A stretch of 64,000 nt of DNA from CAZASK01 sp964487845 (GTDB lineage Bacteria; Chlamydiota; Chlamydiia; Chlamydiales; FEN-1388): NCBI GenBank assembly GCA_964487845.1, contig CAZASK010000005.1, forward strand, positions 1 through 64,000, read 5' to 3'. The notes under the pieces were generated by a model. The model did no database searches, was not told the origin of the DNA, and saw nothing but the letters and a program-made list of their open reading frames with translations. A program made the position numbers and the translations under genes. Positions 49,859 to 58,311 of this stretch are shown one piece after another (position 1 is the stretch's first letter; each line of letters begins with the position of its first letter).

Positions 49859-51254
49859 CGTATACTTGTACATACTCAAGACCAGACTGAGCCCAATTGA
49901 AATTACACTGCATACAATGAACTGCTAGCGCATCCCATTCTGATTTTTTGTTTTTCCATAATTCAAGGGCTCTTCCAAGCGCCCATTCTACACCACCGAC
50001 ATCAGGATAGTCAAAGCTAAAACCATTTTCCCCATCACATATCGTATCGAGTAGGCCACCTGTGCTTCTCACTATTGGGATTGCTCCATATCGCAATGCA
50101 ATTAGTTGAACAAGGCCGCAAGGCTCAAACAAAGATGGCACAAAAACCATATCCGCTGCGGCATAGATCTTGTGAGCCATTCCCTCTTCAGTTTTTAAAA
50201 CAATCCGTACATTATTTTCTTGACTGTACTTATCTCTCAATGATTCAAACTCTGATTGTACTGCTTTGTCATGACTTGTCCCCAATAAAATAAATTGATA
50301 TCTCTCCTTTGCAGCACTCATTGCGTATTTGATAAGTTCAATACCTTTTTGCGGAACCAGGCGTGCAACAGAGACCACAAGCGGCCTTGTATCGTCTGCG
50401 CTCATATGCAGCATTTTTAGCAATGCCCGTTTATTTTTGTGCTTCTCAGGAAAATTTTGAATAGAAAATGGAAACAAAACATGCATGTCGGTCGCAGGAT
50501 CCCAAAATTTCTCATCAATCCCATTTAATATGCCCGAAAATTTATTTTTACAGCGCTTCAGTATATCTTCAAGCCCTCTTCCACCCTGAGAAGTAAGGAC
50601 CTCTTTTGCATAATTTGGAGACACTGTCGTTACATGATGCGCGGAAACAATCCCCCCCTTCAAAAGATTATACCCATTATTCAGCTGACATACTTGAGAA
50701 GACAAACGTACCTTGGCAAGGTTTTCAGCGGAGCACCAGCCCTGATACTCTAAATTATGGATCGTCAGCACAACTCGTGTGTGCTTAAAATATTCACGAA
50801 ATTCTTCTTCATGAATGAGGCACGCGATAGGCGCCGTCTCCCAATCATGAACGTGGATCACATCCGGAACCATATGTGATGCCTTCAACCAGTCAAGAAC
50901 AGCCCTTGAAAAATATAAAAACCGATCGACGTCATCTGCAGCGCCATAGATTTCACCCCGCTGAAAAAAACGATCGGGATGTGAACTACTCATAAGCGAA
51001 AGATGGAAATCACCATTATAATCAGCTCGTACTACGCTATTGTCATACCACCTGCCATCATAGTAGCTCTTAAATATTTTTTCGTTTGGCAAGAATCGAA
51101 GCTGCGATGCATCGAGACAATCATAACGTGGTACGCAAATATCGACTGTATGCCCCATCTTCACAAGCTCACGAGACAAGCCCATCATGACATCAGCTAA
51201 ACCACCTATTTTTGCAATAGGAGCGATTTCGGAGGCTACTTGTAGAATATGCAT
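49791..51254 (-). CDS. glgA: Glycogen synthase (ADP-glucose), GlgA; tail encoded by a repeat
   Basis: A 487-residue GT5 enzyme. The ADP-glucose loop KIGGLADV is at residues ~16-23, with PDVIHVHDWETAPIA and the GT-B C-domain E-x7-E region (VPSLFEPCGLVQLIALRYGAIP). It extends glycogen chains, with malQ acting on the same polymer. The family's normal end is near 'EYVQVY'; here ~20 more residues (GGNCKTPFGAKSALF...) come from fold-back element A, which also supplies the stop codon. Confidence 0.94.
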   Translation of the reverse strand: MHILQVASEIAPIAKIGGLADVMMGLSRELVKMGHTVDICVPRYDCLDASQLRFLPNEKIFKSYYDGRWYDNSVVRADYNGDFHLSLMSSSHPDRFFQRGEIYGAADDVDRFLYFSRAVLDWLKASHMVPDVIHVHDWETAPIACLIHEEEFREYFKHTRVVLTIHNLEYQGWCSAENLAKVRLSSQVCQLNNGYNLLKGGIVSAHHVTTVSPNYAKEVLTSQGGRGLEDILKRCKNKFSGILNGIDEKFWDPATDMHVLFPFSIQNFPEKHKNKRALLKMLHMSADDTRPLVVSVARLVPQKGIELIKYAMSAAKERYQFILLGTSHDKAVQSEFESLRDKYSQENNVRIVLKTEEGMAHKIYAAADMVFVPSLFEPCGLVQLIALRYGAIPIVRSTGGLLDTICDGENGFSFDYPDVGGVEWALGRALELWKNKKSEWDALAVHCMQCNFNWAQSGLEYVQVYGGNCKTPFGAKSALFSSDSDFS

Positions 51255-51272
51255 GAGAGCTCCAGATAGATT

Positions 51273-51440
51273 TAGACCTCTTGCGCAATTAAGGTTCTGT
51301 CAATTTTCGGGTTCTTTTGAGCCGCTTTTCGATTCGAATTACAGGGATTATATCCGTTGATATTACCCCTGTAATTCGAATCGAAAAGCGGCCAAAATAA
51401 TCCCAAAAAGCGACGAACCCTTAATTACGCAAGAGGTCTA
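51273..51440. repeat. Fold-back (MITE-like) element, family C
   Basis: 168 bp with TAGACCTCTTGCGCAATTAAGG at one end and its complement (CCCTTAATTACGCAAGAGGTCTA) at the other, and an inner, perfect 26-bp inverted repeat (51321-51346 with 51367-51392). It lies between the symporter gene and glgA. Its outermost bases TAGACCTCTTGCG resemble TAGACTTCTTTCG of family B. Confidence 0.9.
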
Positions 51441-51482
51441 TTAGCCAAATTATCGGCATTGTACCTAGATAAACGCCATTTT

Positions 51483-52838
51483 TCAAGTGTTTTGAATTGC
51501 TGGCGCTTCCACTGCGTCTATGTTATAGCGTACATACTTTCGAAGACGCCAAATCGCTGTAAGGTTCAAAAGGAGCAAACAAGCCAAAACAAGCGACATC
51601 ACAGTCGTCGCCTGTGTTAATTCTTGAAAGGTAAAAAACAAAAAAGCAAGAGCTCCAAAGCTGCAGTAAAAAAAACGCCCATATCGAGGGAAAAGGAAAC
51701 AAGCAGTCTTCATTCCTGCACAAAAATAGGTAATAATGGTTGAATACCCGAGCAAAAATAAAAAGAAAGGCATAAAAATATGCATATAGGGGAAATATTG
51801 AGAAAGCGCTCTCTGCACATGATTTGCCGATCCTCCTCCCTCACACCACACCCCTGTTGTAAGCACAATAAGAACGCTCATTGTGCAAATAACAAAAATA
51901 TCTAAAAACACCTCAAAAATCGTAAGAGACGCCTGCTTTGCTGGGTTTTTTTCCCTTGATTCACTATGAATAATCGAAGCATAACCCACTCCAATATCAG
52001 AGCTGTAGCAACTGCGTCGAATGCCCTGTGAAATCGTCGTCATGAGAGTGCTTCCTGCAAAGCCACCAATTGCTGCAGCTGGAGTAAACGCACAACGTAC
52101 AATATCGAATAAGACACCAGGAAGCGCCGGTAAGTTCATTGCAAGAACATACAAGCCCATGCACAAGTACATAGCGATAAAAGCTGGGATAATAGCAGCA
52201 CAAATAGTACCAACTCGATCTACACCACCAACTTCTGCTATCAGTACAAGCCCAACTAAGGCAATCGCTACCCACCACTTTGAAATTTCAAAATTCTCTG
52301 AAATACTTGCCACCACGACATTAAACTGCAGTATTTCAGCTCCATATAAACACATCAGTAAGCAAAAAACTTTGACAGCCCAAGAAGAAAATGCTCGTTC
52401 CAGATAATACATGGGACCGCCTGAGAATCCACCTTTACTATTCCCGCCTTCAGGGACACGAAACTGCATACCTAAACACACTTCAGCATATTTGACTAAA
52501 GAGCCAACAATAGCTGTTATCCATACCCAAAAAAGAGCGCCTGGGCCCCCTATTTCAACTGCCGTGATAATGGATACAATATTGCCGATTCCAACACTTG
52601 CGCCAATACAGGCGAAAGAAGCCTTGAGAGGATGGACACCTTGATCCATATCACAAGCACTGCGCTTGCGTCCTATAAATCCAAAAAATGTCTTCAGTAT
52701 GACGGGGAACTTTCTCACTTGTATCAACTTTGAGTGGTACGAAAAATAGATCCCTATCGCGACGATAATCGGGAAACAGATATATCCCCACAAAATATCA
52801 TCAAATCGATCTAAAAGCTGAAAAATAGTTGAAGTCAT
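51483..52838 (-). CDS. Alanine/glycine:cation symporter (DagA/AlsT family)
   Basis: Starting at 52838 (or an ATG two codons earlier) gives ~450 residues with about 11 membrane helices and typical AGCS signatures: GYICFPIIVAIGIYFSYHSK, ASFACIGASVGIGNIVSI, GGPGALFWVWITAIVGSL and GGFSGGPMYYLERAF. It imports D/L-alanine or glycine with Na+. In Chlamydia a similar transporter (dagA_2) exists. It lies downstream of the DTW-domain gene. Confidence 0.9.
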   Translation of the reverse strand: MTSTIFQLLDRFDDILWGYICFPIIVAIGIYFSYHSKLIQVRKFPVILKTFFGFIGRKRSACDMDQGVHPLKASFACIGASVGIGNIVSIITAVEIGGPGALFWVWITAIVGSLVKYAEVCLGMQFRVPEGGNSKGGFSGGPMYYLERAFSSWAVKVFCLLMCLYGAEILQFNVVVASISENFEISKWWVAIALVGLVLIAEVGGVDRVGTICAAIIPAFIAMYLCMGLYVLAMNLPALPGVLFDIVRCAFTPAAAIGGFAGSTLMTTISQGIRRSCYSSDIGVGYASIIHSESREKNPAKQASLTIFEVFLDIFVICTMSVLIVLTTGVWCEGGGSANHVQRALSQYFPYMHIFMPFFLFLLGYSTIITYFCAGMKTACFLFPRYGRFFYCSFGALAFLFFTFQELTQATTVMSLVLACLLLLNLTAIWRLRKYVRYNIDAVEAPAIQNT

Positions 52839-52878
52839 ATGCATTCCGAAATAACAAATAAATATTTTATATTCAATT

Positions 52879-53364
52879 TTACTTAATGTCAAACAACGAA
52901 CGGTTTTTTTCAAGAAAAGCGTTTTTCCAGTAGTAGCTATCTAAAAGCCCTTCCGTAGGCCTTCCCATGAGAGAGTAAGCAATATACAATGCTTCTACAG
53001 AGGCAAGTCCTCGACTAGGGATCTCACAATCTTCTTGCCTGCGAGGATAAGCAGTTTGGTATCCAGGAGGAAGACTTCTTCTCGGTAGAGAGCTCACATG
53101 TGGAATCAACATTTTCATTTTTTCTGCATATCGCCATGTTCCGTCAAGAAGAACCAACCCTGCTTTACTATCAACTAATGATAAAACAGGCCCCTCAAAA
53201 TCGAGCAGACAGTAGTTATCTAGATCACCAAGCCCTGTTCGCACACATTGCGGATACAGAAAAAAACGACAGTCCGATCGTTTTTCGAGACCGACAAGAG
53301 AGCATTTTTTTAGATTTTCTCTTCGGTGTCGAACGATGATTGTCTCAGGATACGTTTCATACAT
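52879..53364 (-). CDS. DTW/Tsr3-like protein, probable aminocarboxypropyltransferase
   Basis: About 161 residues from the ATG at 53364. The core LLDGTWRYAEKM matches the DTW-type 'D-x-T-W' motif (here DGTW), and RRSLPPGYQTAYPRRQEDCE...GLASVEALYIAYS fits the conserved end of this family. Bacterial DTW proteins such as TapT add an acp group to tRNA uridine; Tsr3 modifies rRNA. Which RNA is modified here is unclear. It is followed by the symporter and preceded by fold-back element A copy 2. Confidence 0.75.
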   Translation of the reverse strand: MYETYPETIIVRHRRENLKKCSLVGLEKRSDCRFFLYPQCVRTGLGDLDNYCLLDFEGPVLSLVDSKAGLVLLDGTWRYAEKMKMLIPHVSSLPRRSLPPGYQTAYPRRQEDCEIPSRGLASVEALYIAYSLMGRPTEGLLDSYYWKNAFLEKNRSLFDIK

Positions 53365-53436
53365 AAGTCCCAATATGGTAGCAAGCTGAGAATTTACATT
53401 GCAAAAGAAACCGATAACTTTTTATACCAAGAGGTA

Positions 53437-53605
53437 GAGGGAATTGCAAAACTCGCTTTGTAGGCCAAATCCCATGATTTTTTTTGTCGGTTCAGTTTTT
53501 CGTAAATCGACATATCCTCGTGGCCATAGGCGATTTACGAAAAATCTGAATCCGACGAAAAAAGCAAAGGATTTGGCCTACAAACGCAAGTTTTGCAATT
53601 TCCTC
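53437..53605. repeat. Fold-back (MITE-like) element, family A, copy 2
   Basis: 169 bp, closely matching copy 1 across the inner inverted repeat and both termini (GAGGGAATTGCAAAACTCGC ... GCAATTTCCTC). It lies between the DTW gene and the periplasmic thioredoxin-like gene and separates their promoters. No coding potential. Confidence 0.9.
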
Positions 53606-53633
53606 GATAGATAAACAAACGATGAGGCCACGT

Positions 53634-54686
53634 ATGATCAAAGCAACGCTCACCACCTGCGTGCTACTTTCCACTCTCTTTTCTTCACTTTCCGCAGATT
53701 CTCCGCCACAACCAACATCCGCAAAAGTAAGTACTCGCACTCTTGAATGGTTAGACAAATATGAGGTAGCCTCACAACAAGCAAAAGCTACCGGAAAACC
53801 ACTTTTTATCTACTTTACAGGCTCTGACTGGTGCGGTTGGTGTAAAAAAATGGATAAAGAAATCCTCTCTACGGAGGAATTCATCCGTCTCGTGGGAGAC
53901 ACTTTCATCTTTGTAAAAATTGATTTTCCCATATATAGCTCCCTTGACAAAGCAATCGTTGCACAAAACGAAGAATTAAAAGAAAAATTCGAAGTCACGG
54001 CTTTCCCAACCATTATCATCACCTCATCTGAAGGCAAACAAATCGCCGTCTTGAATTACAAACCAGGTGGAGGGAAATCCTATGCAGAATACCTGCTCAA
54101 ACTCCTCCAGAGACAGCAAGAGTTGAAAAATGGAATGAAATCACTGCCTGAAAAAAGTATTGCTGAGCTACAGGCTTTATACGAAAGAGCTACAGAGCTT
54201 GGGATGGATAGTGAGGGAGCTGAAATCGTACACGCTGCATTACAAAAAGAAGATTCCCCCTTCTTTCTCACAGAGCGATACAGACTTTTACTCAATGAAG
54301 GCCTTGCAAATAATCCAGAAGCTGAAAATATCAAGAAGAAGCTCCTTATAAAAGATCCAGAAAACAAAAGTGGCATACACTACAGTCTTGCTGTTATTGA
54401 TTTTGAAGCGCGCGCTGAAAATTTACCCAATCAGCTCACAGCAGATCAAGCCGTACAACCTCTTCAGCAATATTTACGTAATTTTGGAGCCTATGATTCA
54501 CAGAATAGGTGGAAAATTGAACTCACCATCTCACAAGTATTTCGCAGCAAAAATCAACACTCAGAAGCGCTTTCTTTTGCAAAAGAAGCACTCTGTCATG
54601 CACCTGAAGAGATGAAAAACAATGTTGCTCAAACGATAGTTGGATTAGAAGATACTATATCAGCCATTGGCAGTGCTGATAAATAA
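53634..54686 (+). CDS. Periplasmic thioredoxin-fold protein
   Basis: The ATG at 53634 has GAGG six bases upstream and starts a signal peptide (MIKATLTTCVLLSTLFSSLSA); the product is ~350 residues. A thioredoxin-like domain with active site SDWCGWCKKMDKEIL (CGWC) spans about residues 40-150, with the cis-proline in FPTIII. The C-terminal ~200 residues are helical, TPR-like. In Chlamydia the neighbour of rnpA (CT783) is a predicted thiol-disulfide isomerase. It likely assists oxidative folding of the cysteine-rich outer envelope. It overlaps rnpA tail to tail by 27 bp. Confidence 0.87.
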   Translation: MIKATLTTCVLLSTLFSSLSADSPPQPTSAKVSTRTLEWLDKYEVASQQAKATGKPLFIYFTGSDWCGWCKKMDKEILSTEEFIRLVGDTFIFVKIDFPIYSSLDKAIVAQNEELKEKFEVTAFPTIIITSSEGKQIAVLNYKPGGGKSYAEYLLKLLQRQQELKNGMKSLPEKSIAELQALYERATELGMDSEGAEIVHAALQKEDSPFFLTERYRLLLNEGLANNPEAENIKKKLLIKDPENKSGIHYSLAVIDFEARAENLPNQLTADQAVQPLQQYLRNFGAYDSQNRWKIELTISQVFRSKNQHSEALSFAKEALCHAPEEMKNNVAQTIVGLEDTISAIGSADK

Positions 54687-54995
54687 TCGAAGATCTCGTT
54701 GGATATCTTCCAACGAGGCTTCTTGAACAGCATGCTTTGGCTTTACATTGAAATCTATATGTGAACAGCTAGAAGCTTGTAGACGAAAAGCTTCTCTGAT
54801 CAACCGTTTTGCACGGTTTCTCTTTACAGAGGAGCCATATTTTTTTGTAACGGTAATACCCAACCTGGAGATTGGATTTTCAGTTTTCTTCCATTGGATG
54901 AGAAGATATTTCCCACAAAAGAGCAGCCCCTTTCTTTGAAGCTCAATAAACGATTCGCGCTTGCGAAGTCGCGCTCTTTTGGGAAATGAAAACAT
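54660..54995 (-). CDS. rnpA: Ribonuclease P protein component
   Basis: A 111-residue basic protein: FPKRARLRKRESFIELQRKG and the signature VKRNRAKRLIREAFR. It binds the RNase P RNA and matures tRNA 5' ends. It is nine bases after rpmH, the usual bacterial pairing. Confidence 0.95.
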   Translation of the reverse strand: MFSFPKRARLRKRESFIELQRKGLLFCGKYLLIQWKKTENPISRLGITVTKKYGSSVKRNRAKRLIREAFRLQASSCSHIDFNVKPKHAVQEASLEDIQRDLRLFISTANG

Positions 54996-55004
54996 CAGCT
55001 TTGA

Positions 55005-55139
55005 CTACACTGTCAAGCGCTTTCTACCACGACGGCGTCTGGCAGCAACAACCTTGCGGCCATTTCTTGTACTCATGCGCTGCATGAATCCGTGTGTTTT
55101 TTGTCTCTTTCTCTTACTTGGCTGATAGGTACGCTTCAC
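55005..55139 (-). CDS. rpmH: 50S ribosomal protein bL34
   Basis: A 44-residue protein with GTG start (AAGGA nine bases upstream): MKRTYQPSKRKRQKTHGFMQ, RMSTRNGRKVVAARRRRGRK, RLTV. The lysine/arginine-rich signature is unmistakable. It is followed directly by rnpA. Confidence 0.97.
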   Translation of the reverse strand: MKRTYQPSKRKRQKTHGFMQRMSTRNGRKVVAARRRRGRKRLTV

Positions 55140-55268
55140 TGTTACAGTCCTTTCTTCAAATGGTGCACACAATTTAATAGGAGTAGTATAGGCAAGCGGC
55201 TATTTTGCTACAACAGGATCGTTCACATATTCCGAAAATCACTCAATTTCTCGATACAATGAAAAGTT

Positions 55269-55283
55269 TTCGAAAGAAGTCTG
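55269..55283 (+). repeat. Solo 15-bp terminus of fold-back family B
   Basis: TTTCGAAAGAAGTCT, identical to the terminus of the element at 28563-28722. It lies between rpmH and rpmJ. No matching second end is visible within the 212-bp gap. Confidence 0.55.
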
Positions 55284-55351
55284 TTGAATGAAATGATGGT
55301 GATTAGATAGACTACTTCCTATATTGTTATGCGAAACAGGTTTGTAAAATT

Positions 55352-55489
55352 ATGAAAGTTCGAGCTTCTGTAAAAGCTGATTCCTCCAAAGGCGATAAAA
55401 TCGTCCGACGTAAGGGCAGAATTTATGTATTAAACGAAAAAGATCCGACCAGAAAACAGCGCCAGAAAGGCCCGGGTCGTAAACGGTAA
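55352..55489 (+). CDS. rpmJ: 50S ribosomal protein bL36
   Basis: A 45-residue protein: MKVRASVKADSSKGDKIVRR, KGRIYVLNEKDPTRKQRQKG. It is the C-minus type: the zinc-binding cysteines of the classic L36 are absent, as in some other chlamydiae. rpsN follows 17 bases later. Confidence 0.9.
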   Translation: MKVRASVKADSSKGDKIVRRKGRIYVLNEKDPTRKQRQKGPGRKR

Positions 55490-55506
55490 GTGAAGGAAAT
55501 TGTGAC

Positions 55507-55812
55507 ATGGCTAAAACGTCAGTTGTAGAACGACAAAAAAAACGAGCAATATTAGTAAAGCGCAACTTTGAAAAAAGGCTCGCGCTCAAAAAAGCTTCCG
55601 TGAACATGAATCTTTCTGAAGAGGAAAGAGAAGATGCACGCATTACACTCAACAAAATGGGTCGTAATACATCAGCTGTGCGTCTGAGAAACCGCTGCCA
55701 GCTTACTGGTAGACCACGCGGTTATATCCGAAAGTTTCAAGTATCACGTCTTACATTTAGAGAATTTGCTCTTGCTGGCCTTATCCCAGGCATTACCAAA
55801 GCAAGCTGGTAA
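55507..55812 (+). CDS. rpsN: 30S ribosomal protein uS14
   Basis: A 101-residue zinc-free uS14: MAKTSVVERQKKRAILVKRN and NRCQLTGRPRGYIRKFQVSRLTFREFALAGLIPGI. Co-transcribed with rpmJ; a clear terminator follows at 55848. Confidence 0.97.
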   Translation: MAKTSVVERQKKRAILVKRNFEKRLALKKASVNMNLSEEEREDARITLNKMGRNTSAVRLRNRCQLTGRPRGYIRKFQVSRLTFREFALAGLIPGITKASW

Positions 55813-55847
55813 AAGCACTTTCTGACAAGTTCATTTCCCTTGCCACT

Positions 55848-55878
55848 GGCCTTATAGAGAAATCTGTAAGGCCTTTTT
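55848..55878 (+). terminator. Rho-independent terminator of rpmJ-rpsN
   Basis: GGCCTTA pairs with TAAGGCC around a 12-nt loop and is followed by TTTTT. It is 36 bases after the rpsN stop. Confidence 0.8.
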
Positions 55879-55937
55879 CGTAACTATTCAGGTCACCCGT
55901 TTTGCGCAGCAAGAGAGGCGACCTGAATAGTTACGAA
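55877..55937. repeat. 61-bp palindrome with perfect 18-bp arms
   Basis: TTCGTAACTATTCAGGTC at 55877-55894 and its exact complement at 55920-55937, with a 25-bp GC-richer centre. It directly follows the rpsN terminator and lies before the next gene. It looks like a short fold-back element different from families A-C, or a second terminator. Confidence 0.8.
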
Positions 55938-55988
55938 TGTTCTAGAAAACGACCCTCAATAACTTGGGCTATCAAAAGAGAAAAAAAT

Positions 55989-56627
55989 ATGAGAAAAATT
56001 CTTTGCATATTGCTACTAACTCTATCGTCTATATACGCAGAAAATGAACCAAATATATCCAATATAGAGAAATACACTGCTGTCATAGAAAAAGATCCTA
56101 CAAGATCAGAATTTAAGACATTGCTTGCCTATCTAGAACGGGCAAACTGTCACATGGTACGAGGGAACCTCCTTGATGCAAAGGAAGACTTTGACCACAT
56201 CTGTTTCACAATAATCCCTAAAGACAAGAACGTATATGAAGAAGTAAAGAAGATGCCTCAAGAGAGACTCTATCTCTTTTGCGACGCTCTACGAGGAAGA
56301 ATACAAACATATCATAAGATTGATGCTCTCCATAAAAAATCTATTGAAGTCGAAACAAGGCTGCTGGTTGAAATCGATACAAGAATACCGAAGGTTGTAG
56401 AAGTTGGCGAAGATGAGTATATCATGCCAAATACACAGCTAGATGACAAAGAAATGGAAGAATTTACAGACAATCTAAAAAAACAGGGACTTATATCTAA
56501 ATCTGCTGACGTTGAGAAATTACCGTCTGGCTATATCAAAGTAAAAACCCAACCGGCAAAACCAAGCTGCTGTACTTCTTGTAAAGATGGCAGAAAATGT
56601 AAAGACGAAAAAAAAAGTCTAAATTAA
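55989..56627 (+). CDS. Secreted protein, N-terminal part of a gene split at an A9 run
   Basis: The ATG at 55989 starts a signal peptide (MRKILCILLLTLSSIYA). The 212 residues as read are helical and TPR-like (YTAVIEKDPTRSEFKTLLAY, GNLLDAKEDFDHICF). The end is cysteine/lysine-rich (PSCCTSCKDGRKCKDEKK). The frame stops just after nine A's at 56608-56616, and the next frame continues with a similarly basic, cysteine-containing sequence. Family not recognised. The gene is 52 bases after the palindrome. Confidence 0.65.
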   Translation: MRKILCILLLTLSSIYAENEPNISNIEKYTAVIEKDPTRSEFKTLLAYLERANCHMVRGNLLDAKEDFDHICFTIIPKDKNVYEEVKKMPQERLYLFCDALRGRIQTYHKIDALHKKSIEVETRLLVEIDTRIPKVVEVGEDEYIMPNTQLDDKEMEEFTDNLKKQGLISKSADVEKLPSGYIKVKTQPAKPSCCTSCKDGRKCKDEKKSLN

Positions 56628-57001
56628 TTCCAAAACACAAACATTCTAAAAAAGAATGTCGTAGTGTTTGTGATGCCGTAACAGATGCCGCCTTAGCAGC
56701 TGTAAGCGGAAATGCTGCTACTAGAGCCGCTTTTACATTGGGAATAAAAGCTGTTCAAAGAGGATGTCATAAATGCTGTAATGGCAAGGGATTTTACGAA
56801 AACTGCGTGCGCCCTATCAAGAACTATATCCAACAACCCCATGATCACATGTTCCCTGATGAAGATGACGATTATATAAATAACGATGGGCGCTACTCTT
56901 CCACTGAAAACTGGGCAGACCGATACAGAAGAGAACAAGAAAGATATTGGAATGATATATACAACGGAAGAAATAATCACAACAGCATATTTGGATATTA
57001 A
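56603..57001 (+). pseudogene. C-terminal continuation of the same gene in another frame
   Basis: This frame is open from 56603 to 57001 but has no good start codon before the TTG at 56738. Its beginning (RRKKKSKLIPKHKHSKKECR, then VCDAVTDAALAAVSGNAATR) continues the K/C-rich style of the preceding frame. Cysteine-rich segments follow (GCHKCCNGKGFYENC) and an aromatic end (WADRYRREQERYWNDIYNGR). Adding one A to the A9 run joins the frames into a ~335-residue protein. It may be one living gene (slippage), a sequencing error or a recent mutation. Confidence 0.55.
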
Positions 57002-57290
57002 TCATGAAATTTAAAAAAGTAAACTATGTTCTGCTGGACTTTTGAAAAAATTGCCGCCAATTCTCCTTAATACCAAGAAGATATATGGCGATAACTTTGT
57101 CAAGGCTCGTGCCTTCGGCACTCGGATAATTGCAAACTATGTAGAGGCTGGAAGAAGAAATGTGTTGAAGAAAAACAAGTCACCGGCAAAATAGGCGAGT
57201 TTTTGAGAACAAACCTACAGCGGTGACACGATGTGTGATATCAAACAGAGACAATTCTAAGCTAGATAAGGCTCGCAAAGCCGATGCAGT
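57002..57290. other. Intergenic region with a possible short gene remnant
   Basis: The 289 bases hold a 13-codon start (MKFKKVNYVLLDF, ATG 57004) that stops, followed by an offset open stretch (IYGDNFVKARAFGTRIIANY, then VEAGRRNVLKKN) ending near 57195. This may be a decayed small gene, with the frames separated at a short A run. I recognise no family and see no RNA gene. The remaining ~90 bases show nothing. Confidence 0.3.
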
Positions 57291-57728
57291 CTAATATGAA
57301 TTTATTTTTTTGGAATGGTATAACGCTAAATCTTCTATCTTCTTCCACTCTATCATCCCCTCTTTCCAGACGAAATTTTGAGAGGTGATAGCACCAGATT
57401 GAAGAAGCTGCCTCAGCGCTTCTATTGAAACAGGCCCAAACTGCACATGAGCCTTGTCAAGGTAGTACCACAATTCATGACTTACATTCTCAGACGGCAC
57501 ACTCTCTTCTGGAGATTGATACGCCACGCAGCTTACTTGTGGTTCTCTTCTTACTTTTTGCACTCTACTATCAGATGCGGGGAAGAGAAACAGAGCAAGC
57601 ACTCCTAAAGCGCCAAAAAGCATGCCTACACAAAACCAAACAGCTGGGTTTCTTCCACGCCTCATGGCAAAGTATGCAGATAGGCTTCCCATCATCAATG
57701 CAATAGCGATATATGTCAGTAGCTCCAT
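57291..57728 (-). CDS. Membrane protein with GYF_2 domain
   Basis: A 145-residue protein with a membrane segment at about residues 2-20, a second at 28-48 (PAVWFCVGMLFGALGVLALF) and a C-terminal GYF_2 (DUF4339) domain: LWYYLDKAHVQFGPVSIEAL, then AITSQNFVWKEGMIEWKKIED. GYF_2 domains are thought to bind proline-rich or partner peptides and are fused to many bacterial membrane proteins. It is isolated and convergent with the A9-split gene. Confidence 0.8.
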   Translation of the reverse strand: MELLTYIAIALMMGSLSAYFAMRRGRNPAVWFCVGMLFGALGVLALFLFPASDSRVQKVRREPQVSCVAYQSPEESVPSENVSHELWYYLDKAHVQFGPVSIEALRQLLQSGAITSQNFVWKEGMIEWKKIEDLALYHSKKINSY

Positions 57729-57831
57729 AATATATTGTCTCGATCGTCCTGTTTACGGTAGAATGAAATACACACCTCGCATCGTAAGAAAAACAGATGC
57801 GTTGGGTACAGGATAGCAAAACGAGGAAGAT

Positions 57832-58311
57832 ATGGGCGAGAAAAAAACAGGAGCAGACATACTGCACATCGACACAAAAGAATTAGAACTACCAGACACC
57901 ACTTTCGTAAGAGATGTTGATAATAAAGTATTTCACGGCATTATCGTACAGTGCTTATCAAAAATTGAAGGCATTGCACTTCTCGAGGGCAACTTGATTG
58001 ACCATGTACTTGGACGCTCAGACGGAGTCAAGGGCCTCCATACAGAGCAAGATCCAAAACAGCATTCTCTCAAAGTAAAGATAGAGGTCAATATCGCCTA
58101 CGGAGTATCAATTCCTGAAAAAGCAGAAGAAATCCAAACTGTAGTCGTACAAGAGTTAACCAAATATACAGGACTTCACGTCTCAGAAGTACATGTTGTT
58201 TTTAAAGGCCTTGTACCCACTGAGAGCGAAAAGCAGAAACCGAATATCACTCTTCTCCCCTCATCGCCAAAGGCTGCGCAACTTGGTGAAGAATATTCAG
58301 ATATTTTTTAG
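57832..58311 (+). CDS. Asp23/Gls24 (YloU-like) family protein
   Basis: A 159-residue protein whose middle (NKVFHGIIVQCLSKIEGIAL, VKIEVNIAYGVSIPEKAEEIQTVVVQELTKYTGLHVSEVHV) matches the Asp23/Gls24 family. In Gram-positives these are envelope-stress proteins anchored at the membrane; here there is no membrane segment. It is divergent from the GYF_2 gene and overlaps uvrC tail to tail by 15 bp. Role in this organism unknown. Confidence 0.85.
   Translation: MGEKKTGADILHIDTKELELPDTTFVRDVDNKVFHGIIVQCLSKIEGIALLEGNLIDHVLGRSDGVKGLHTEQDPKQHSLKVKIEVNIAYGVSIPEKAEEIQTVVVQELTKYTGLHVSEVHVVFKGLVPTESEKQKPNITLLPSSPKAAQLGEEYSDIF

Noticed and set aside
55140..55351. A complete family B element between rpmH and rpmJ
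   Set aside because: Only one 15-bp terminus matches; the other side near 55145 has too many differences, so I report only a solo terminus.
57002..57290. A full small gene or structured RNA
   Set aside because: Frames are broken by a stop and an offset, no family is recognised and no clear RNA cloverleaf or hairpin set is seen.
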